DNA from: an uncultured Clostridia bacterium
Lineage (GTDB): Bacteria; Bacillota; Clostridia; Christensenellales; Borkfalkiaceae
Reading direction: 5' to 3'
NCBI GenBank assembly: GCA_947595585.1
Contig: CANQET010000004.1
Location: 62,001-126,000, forward strand
DNA: 64,000 bases
In this document: in pieces, positions 59,819 through 64,000 of the stretch
How positions within the stretch are numbered: position 1 is the first letter of the stretch
Layout of the letters: the number at the start of each line of letters is the position of its first letter
Notes under the pieces: model-generated
What the model saw: only the letters and a program-made list of their open reading frames with translations
Databases searched by the model: none
What the model was told of the DNA's origin: nothing
Made by a program: the position numbers and the translations under genes

Positions 59819-61438
59819 TTATTTGTTGAAGTTATCTTTGAGCGACACGATCTCCGAGAGCACGAGCTTCTCCCCTTCCTTGAAGGCGCGGTAGTAGCCC
59901 GTCCGCATGAGCTGGTAGCTCCCCGCCTGTTCCGCAAGGAAGGGCTCTGCCTTTGCGGCGAAGATGTGTTCGCTGTCCGTGCGGATGCGTTCCGAGAAGT
60001 CCTGCCCCGCGTAATCGGCATCGCGCAGAAGATGATCGTATTGCCGAAGTTCTGCGTCGACCGCCGTCGCCGCGTTCACCCAATGCAGTACCCCCTTCGC
60101 CTTGATGCCGCTCGTATCGTTCCCGCTGCGGCTCTCGGGGATATACGTGCACTTGACTTCGACGACATTGCCGTTTTCATCGGTCACGGCCTCGTCTGCC
60201 CGTACGATGTAGGCATTCTTGAGGCGGGCATACCCGCCGAGCTTGAGCCTGTGATACTTGGGCGGCGGATCGAGCGAGAAATCCGCCTGTTCGATATAGA
60301 GCTCCTTCCCGAAGACGACGGGGCGGGTGCCTGCGCCCTCCTCGAGGGGATTTTTTTCGAAGTCCACCTGCTCTTCGCCCTCGTAGTTCACGATGGTGAG
60401 CTTCAAAGGAGATACGACGGCCATCGCACGGGGCGCATGCAGATTGAGCCAATCGCGGACGACCGCTTCGAAGTAGCCGATCTCGCATTCGGACTGCGCC
60501 TTGGCGACGCCGATACGGGCACAGAAATCCTTGATCGCCTCGGCGGGGATCCCCCGTGCGCGCAAGCCCGCAAGCGTGGGCATGCGCGGGTCGTCCCAAC
60601 CGTGTACCGTCCCCTCCTCGACGAGCTTCTTTAGGTAGCGCTTGCTCATGACGAGATTGGTGAGGTTGAGACGGGCAAATTCGATCTGACGGGGCTTGGG
60701 CGAGAAGCCGAGCGTGAGCCCCACCCAATCGTAGAGCGGGCGGTGGTCTTCGAACTCGAGCGTGCAGAGAGAATGGGTCACGCCCTGCAAATAATCGCAG
60801 ATGGGGTGGGCGTAATCGTACATCGGATAGATGCACCACTTGTTGCCCGTGCGGTGATGTTCGGCCCGCAAAATGCGATAGATGACGGGGTCCCTGAGGT
60901 TGATGTTGGGGGACGCCATATCGATCTTCGCACGGAGGCACTTTTCGCCGTCGGCATACTTCCCTTCCCGCATCTCGCGGAAGAGGCGAAGATTTTCCTC
61001 GGGTGTGCGGCCGCGGTAAGGGCTCTCGGTGCCGGGCTCGGTGAGCGTCCCGCGGGTCGCCTTGATCTCCTCGGCCGAGAGGTCGCACACGAACGCCTTG
61101 CCCATCTCGATGAGCTTTTCCGCATAGGCGTAGATGATATCGAAGAAGTCGGAGGCATACACCTCTTTCTCCCAATGATAGCCGAGCCACTCGATATCGC
61201 GGCGGATGGCGTCGACGTACTCCGTCTTCTCCTTGGAAGGGTTGGTGTCGTCGAAAAAGAGATTACACGTCCCCCCGTATTTCTCGGCCGTACCGAAGTT
61301 GACGAACATGCTCTTCGCGTGCCCGATGTGCAGATACCCGTTCGGTTCGGGCGGGAATCTCGTCTTGATCGCGGAGATCTTCCCCGCGGCGAGGTCTTCG
61401 TCGATGAATGCCTGAATGAAATTTTCCGCTTCTGCCAT
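59819..61438 (-). CDS. glnS: glutaminyl-tRNA synthetase
   Basis: 539 residues, class I: FPPEPNGYLHIGHAKSMFVN (HIGH), the tRNA-acceptor region, VMSKRYLKKLVEEG as the KMSKS loop, and a two-barrel anticodon-binding domain ending near VSLKDN. It charges tRNA-Gln directly. Most Firmicutes lack GlnRS and use the GatCAB amidation route, so this gene was probably acquired. CGGAG precedes the ATG, and an extended -10 (TGCTATAAT) lies about 75 bases upstream. Confidence 0.96.
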   Translation of the reverse strand: MAEAENFIQAFIDEDLAAGKISAIKTRFPPEPNGYLHIGHAKSMFVNFGTAEKYGGTCNLFFDDTNPSKEKTEYVDAIRRDIEWLGYHWEKEVYASDFFDIIYAYAEKLIEMGKAFVCDLSAEEIKATRGTLTEPGTESPYRGRTPEENLRLFREMREGKYADGEKCLRAKIDMASPNINLRDPVIYRILRAEHHRTGNKWCIYPMYDYAHPICDYLQGVTHSLCTLEFEDHRPLYDWVGLTLGFSPKPRQIEFARLNLTNLVMSKRYLKKLVEEGTVHGWDDPRMPTLAGLRARGIPAEAIKDFCARIGVAKAQSECEIGYFEAVVRDWLNLHAPRAMAVVSPLKLTIVNYEGEEQVDFEKNPLEEGAGTRPVVFGKELYIEQADFSLDPPPKYHRLKLGGYARLKNAYIVRADEAVTDENGNVVEVKCTYIPESRSGNDTSGIKAKGVLHWVNAATAVDAELRQYDHLLRDADYAGQDFSERIRTDSEHIFAAKAEPFLAEQAGSYQLMRTGYYRAFKEGEKLVLSEIVSLKDNFNK

Positions 61439-61542
61439 AGTGTTTCTCCGATCGTCCGCGGAAGCTTATCGCGCCCGCGGGACATAAATATACCCGTACA
61501 GAGTAATTATAGCATACTTTTCGGGAAAATGGTACTTTTTTA

Positions 61543-61571
61543 TAGGCATTTTTCGGAAAATGTGTTATAAT
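61543..61571 (+). promoter_or_regulatory. PAP2 promoter placed for a leaderless mRNA
   Basis: TAGGCA (61543-61548, four of six consensus bases), 17-bp spacer, TATAAT (61566-61571), then 6 nt to the ATG. Confidence 0.68.
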
Positions 61572-61577
61572 CTTAGT

Positions 61578-62429
61578 ATGGACGCAAGTATTTTACAATT
61601 CTTTGAAAAAATCAGATGCGTTCCCCTTGATTGGGTGTTCGGGATCTTCTCCTTTTTGGGGGAAGGGCTCACGGTGGGCGTCATCGTCCTGCTGCTCTTC
61701 TGGCTGCTGCCGAGGAAGACGGGCGAGCAGCTGCTCGTCACCGCCGTCTCCTCCGCCGCCGTCAACGCCTTCCTCAAGGACGCCATCTCCCGTCCCCGCC
61801 CGTATGTAAACGGGGTCGTCGCGCGGAGAGACATCGATACCCCCCTCTTCTCGACGCGCGATCTCGGCGATACGCTCTCCTGCCCGAGCGGGCATGCGCA
61901 GGCGACCTCTTCGGCGCTTGCGGCGGGGGCCATGATCGGAAAAAAGATATGGGGGTGGGTACTTTTTGCGGCGCTCATCCTGCTCGTATGCTGTTCAAGG
62001 ATGTACTTCGGGGTACATTATCCGACGGACGTCCTGCTCGGGACCGCCCTCGGCGTGCTCATCGCAGTGATATGGCATCTTGTCTACCGCTATGCCTATA
62101 ATATTCGGTATTTTCTCATCATGGGGCTTGCGGTTTTGCTGCTTCTCACCGTTCCCTTCTACCCCGAACACGACCACGTGCAGATGACGGCATTGCTCGC
62201 CGGCGCCGCGTTTTTCTTACCCATGTGCTCATTTTTGAAGTATCGGGAGCCCGATAAGCTCTGGAAACGCTTCCTGCACATCCCGCTCGGGATCCTCGCC
62301 GCGGGGGTGATGTTCGGCATCGCGTATTTCTTCCCCGAAGGGCTTGGCTTCACGCTGCTCAAGTGGTTCTTGCTCTTCGGCGCGGGGACCTTCGGCGCCA
62401 CCGCCCTCTTCAAGCTCTGCCGCGTCTGA
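61578..62429 (+). CDS. PAP2-family membrane phosphatase
   Basis: 283 residues with about seven membrane segments. The three phosphatase motifs are KDAISRPRP, CPSGHAQATS and SRMYFGVHYPTDVL. The family removes phosphate from lipid substrates such as undecaprenyl pyrophosphate or phosphatidic acid. The ATG at 61578 begins 6 nt after TATAAT and lacks a ribosome binding site, so the mRNA is predicted to be leaderless. The frame could be extended upstream only to a weak start at 61560, inside the promoter. Confidence 0.92.
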   Translation: MDASILQFFEKIRCVPLDWVFGIFSFLGEGLTVGVIVLLLFWLLPRKTGEQLLVTAVSSAAVNAFLKDAISRPRPYVNGVVARRDIDTPLFSTRDLGDTLSCPSGHAQATSSALAAGAMIGKKIWGWVLFAALILLVCCSRMYFGVHYPTDVLLGTALGVLIAVIWHLVYRYAYNIRYFLIMGLAVLLLLTVPFYPEHDHVQMTALLAGAAFFLPMCSFLKYREPDKLWKRFLHIPLGILAAGVMFGIAYFFPEGLGFTLLKWFLLFGAGTFGATALFKLCRV

Positions 62430-62458
62430 CCCGCGAAAACCGACCACATCCCCCCGCG

Positions 62459-62526
62459 AATGAAGAATGAAAAATGAAGAATGGAAAATTGAGAATTGAG
62501 AATGGAGAATGAAGGATGGGAAATTG
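62459..62526. repeat. degenerate GAATGAAG-type microsatellite
   Basis: Units such as GAATGAAGAATGAAAAATGA, the reverse complement of the tract at 5446-5547. It sits right after the PAP2 gene. Confidence 0.85.
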
Positions 62527-62529
62527 AGT

Positions 62530-63228
62530 CCGCTCCCCCCTCCGTGGGAGGGGGTGATACATACGTCATTTCGAACGTAGTGAGAAATCTCAAAGTCGAG
62601 ATTCCTCGGGCAATGCCCTACTTCGCCGAACGGCTCGTGCCGCGCTTAGAGAATTAGAAGTGCGCGCGGGGCGGAATGACGTGTTGCTTGCCCCCTCCGT
62701 GGTCCATTCCGAACAATACCCCCTCCGTGGTTTATCCTGTACCCCACCCTCTTCGTGGTTTATCCCAAGCACTACCCCCTCCGTGGGAGGGGGACCAAGG
62801 GGGTGGGGCGGCGAAGAAGCAAGTACGCAGTCCGACCCCTTGCTGCGTTTTCAGGGAAGCCCCTGCACAGTCCGTCCCCTTGCTTCCCCTCTTAGGGGAA
62901 GTACTCGCGTGAGCGAGGGATAGGGTTTCAAAACCCCTCAGTCACGGCTCACGCCGCGCCAGCTCCCCTACAAGGGGAGCCAAGGGTCGCTCTAAATATG
63001 CCCCGTCGGTCTCCTGCCCACCCCCCTACCCCCCTCCGATGGAGGGGGTGGCGCATGGGATGGGCCATGGGGGTGGCGCGCGAGGCCAATACGAAGTCCA
63101 ACCCTCATACCGAGCGTAGCGAGTGTATCTTAAGATTCTCTCGCCCCTAACGGGGCTCGGAATGAGGACGCTAAGAAGACACGCATTCGGGTACCGTCAA
63201 ACTGCGGAGAAGCGACAACGGGTTACGT
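62530..63228. repeat. intergenic repeat mosaic 9
   Basis: A CATTTCGAACGTAGTGAGAA unit (62564-62610), CTTCGCCGAACGGCTCGTGC with AGAGAATTAGAAGTGCGCGC (62620-62665), CCCCTCCGTGGTTTATCC-like satellites (62690-62785), the palindrome ending GGGGGTGGGGCGGC (62776-62815), the GGGGAAGTACTCGCGTGAGC / AGCTCCCCTACAAGGGGAGC pair (62830-62990), the inverse palindrome (63018-63055), the CATACCGAGCGTAGCGAGTG module (63103-63165) and GTCAAACTGCGGAGAAGCGA units (63190-63228). It is the largest gene-free stretch (about 1 kb with the next element). Confidence 0.85.
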
Positions 63229-63350
63229 CAAACTGCAAAGTTGCAAGTAAGACAAGGAATGCGAGGCTTTTCGCAGGGAGCGTACTCTAATTGTACGTGA
63301 CCAAGAAAAACGCAGCATGACGCAGTATTGCGCAGCAAATTTGCAGTTCG
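63229..63350. repeat. 122-bp hairpin element, copy E
   Basis: Inverted ends CAAACTGCAAAGTTGC (63229-63244) and GCAAATTTGCAGTTCG (63335-63350); hairpin GCGTAC (63280-63285) / GTACGT (63293-63298) with loop TCTAATT, against TTTAGAC in copy B. The rest is almost identical to 14445-14566. Confidence 0.8.
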
Positions 63351-63378
63351 CAAATAAAAAGCAAACCAACCCAATCGC

Positions 63379-63407
63379 TTGACGGACTTTCGAGCGGGTG
63401 TTATAAT
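63379..63407 (+). promoter_or_regulatory. sigma-A promoter of glyS
   Basis: TTGACG (63379-63384), 17-bp spacer, TATAAT (63402-63407). The leader is only about 21 nt, so there is no T-box. Confidence 0.85.
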
Positions 63408-63434
63408 ATACCAAAACGCAAAGGCAGGCATACT

Positions 63435-64000
63435 ATGGCAGATGTGACTATGGATAAGCTCGTCGCCCTGTGCAAGGCGCGCGGCATCATCTTCCCCGGC
63501 TCCGAGATCTACGGCGGCATGGGCAACACTTGGGACTACGGCCCCGTCGGCGTCGAGATCAAAAACAACATCAAGCGCGCTTGGTGGAAGCGCTTCGTCT
63601 ACGAGAGCGAAAATTCTTACGGCGTAGATGCGGCGATCCTCATGAATTCCCGCGTCTGGGAGGCCAGCGGCCACACGACTTCCTTCTCCGATCCCAAGAT
63701 GGACTGCAAGAAGTGCAAGACCCGTCACCGTGCCGATAACCTCATCGAAGCCCACTCCAAGGGCGCTGCGGATCCCGATCTCATGACCAACGAGGAGATG
63801 GAGACCTACATCCGTGAACATGAAGTGCATTGCCCCGTCTGCGGCGGCTTCGATTGGACCCCCATCCGTACCTTCAACCTGATGTTCGAGACCTCCCGCG
63901 GCGTCACCGATGAGAGCCAGAATAAGATCTACCTCCGCCCCGAAACGGCACAGGGGGAGTTCGTCAACTTCCTCAATGTCCAGCGCACGACGCGCGCCAA
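63435..64000 (+). CDS. glyS: glycyl-tRNA synthetase, dimeric class II type, 3' end cut off
   Basis: 188 codons are visible and the frame runs off the window. Diagnostic features: LCKARGIIFPGSEIYGGMGN, TWDYGPVGVEIKNNIKRAWW (motif 1 region), ILMNSRVWEASGHTTSFSDP, the zinc-binding pairs CKKCKTRHRADNL and CPVCGGFDW, and motif 2 start YLRPETAQGEFVNF. This is the alpha2 (eukaryote-like) GlyRS, not the bacterial alpha2beta2 form. The ATG at 63435 fits, though the AGG-rich stretch before it is a poor ribosome binding site. Confidence 0.95.
   Translation, partial: MADVTMDKLVALCKARGIIFPGSEIYGGMGNTWDYGPVGVEIKNNIKRAWWKRFVYESENSYGVDAAILMNSRVWEASGHTTSFSDPKMDCKKCKTRHRADNLIEAHSKGAADPDLMTNEEMETYIREHEVHCPVCGGFDWTPIRTFNLMFETSRGVTDESQNKIYLRPETAQGEFVNFLNVQRTTRA

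Noticed and set aside
2563..63350. Intergenic repeats considered as CRISPR arrays
   Set aside because: The modules differ in length, order and orientation, have no regular spacers, and no cas gene is present.
63228..63414. Short open frames in the repeat elements that recur at several loci (peptides ending in EKPRIPCLTCNFAV)
   Set aside because: The same peptide appears only where the 122-bp element occurs, with no ribosome binding site; conservation is at the DNA level and the hairpin covaries, so I treat them as by-products.
63380..63434. T-box leader upstream of glyS
   Set aside because: The promoter leaves only about 21 nt before the ATG, too short for a T-box.

Overview
The window reads as a GC-rich, spore-forming member of the Clostridia (Firmicutes), probably from an uncultured gut lineage; this placement is inference. 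It rests on sporulation genes (spmA, spmB, a SipL-like DUF3794-LysM protein, spoVT, a SpoVB-type flippase, a SpoIVFA/SpoIVFB-like pair), on Veg, the YabN-type MazG and the YugP-type protease, and on sigma-A, sigma-E-like and sigma-G-like promoters. Most genes lie on the minus strand. Both window edges cut a gene: a surface protein on the left and glycyl-tRNA synthetase on the right.

Layout. 1-9 kb: end of a membrane-anchored surface protein, PnuC, a BspA-type leucine-rich repeat protein, spmAB, a candidate small RNA, sipL, veg. 9-16.5 kb: a GLUG lipoprotein divergent from a small XRE regulator, then gyrA and gyrB split by repeats. 16.7-23.5 kb: spoVT, spoVB, mazG, dus, a broken prepilin gene, yhbY, obg. 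23.6-25.6 kb: a second lipoprotein/XRE pair built like the first. 25.7-31.3 kb: yugP, then the operon tsaE-tsaB-rimI-hydrolase-murF-ddl. 32-37 kb: rplU, rpmA, the SpoIVFA/B pair, an SGNH esterase lipoprotein. 37.4-41.3 kb: an accessory patch with a zinc-ribbon/TPR/TIR protein, a large inverted repeat, a gene remnant and a DUF4143 ATPase. 41.4-51.7 kb: membrane protein, cysteine desulfurase, pnp, rpsO, the prmA-rsmE-mtaB-HIT operon, a membrane XRE regulator, an aminotransferase. 51.8-64 kb: uvrA, a HAD nucleotidase, uvrB, two small winged-helix membrane proteins, a large membrane protein, glnS, a PAP2 phosphatase, glyS.

Nine intergenic regions of roughly 340-1,000 bp are filled by the same shuffled short repeats: GC-rich palindromes, a 122-bp element with inverted ends and a hairpin whose stem changes in a compensatory way between copies, and A/T-rich ATTC microsatellites. 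They avoid coding sequence, and I saw no tRNA, rRNA or CRISPR array.

The strongest unexplained signals are regulatory. Five genes (obg, tsaE, a cysteine desulfurase, prmA, PAP2) have a consensus-like sigma-A promoter whose -10 box ends only 6-10 nt before the ATG, implying leaderless mRNAs. Two lipoprotein genes are each paired with a divergent 68-residue XRE protein, with one dyad operator inside the promoter spacer and another just downstream. A consensus promoter and a terminator bracket a gene-free stretch of about 78 nt. The TIR gene has a leader with a 110-nt inverted repeat and an intrinsic terminator.
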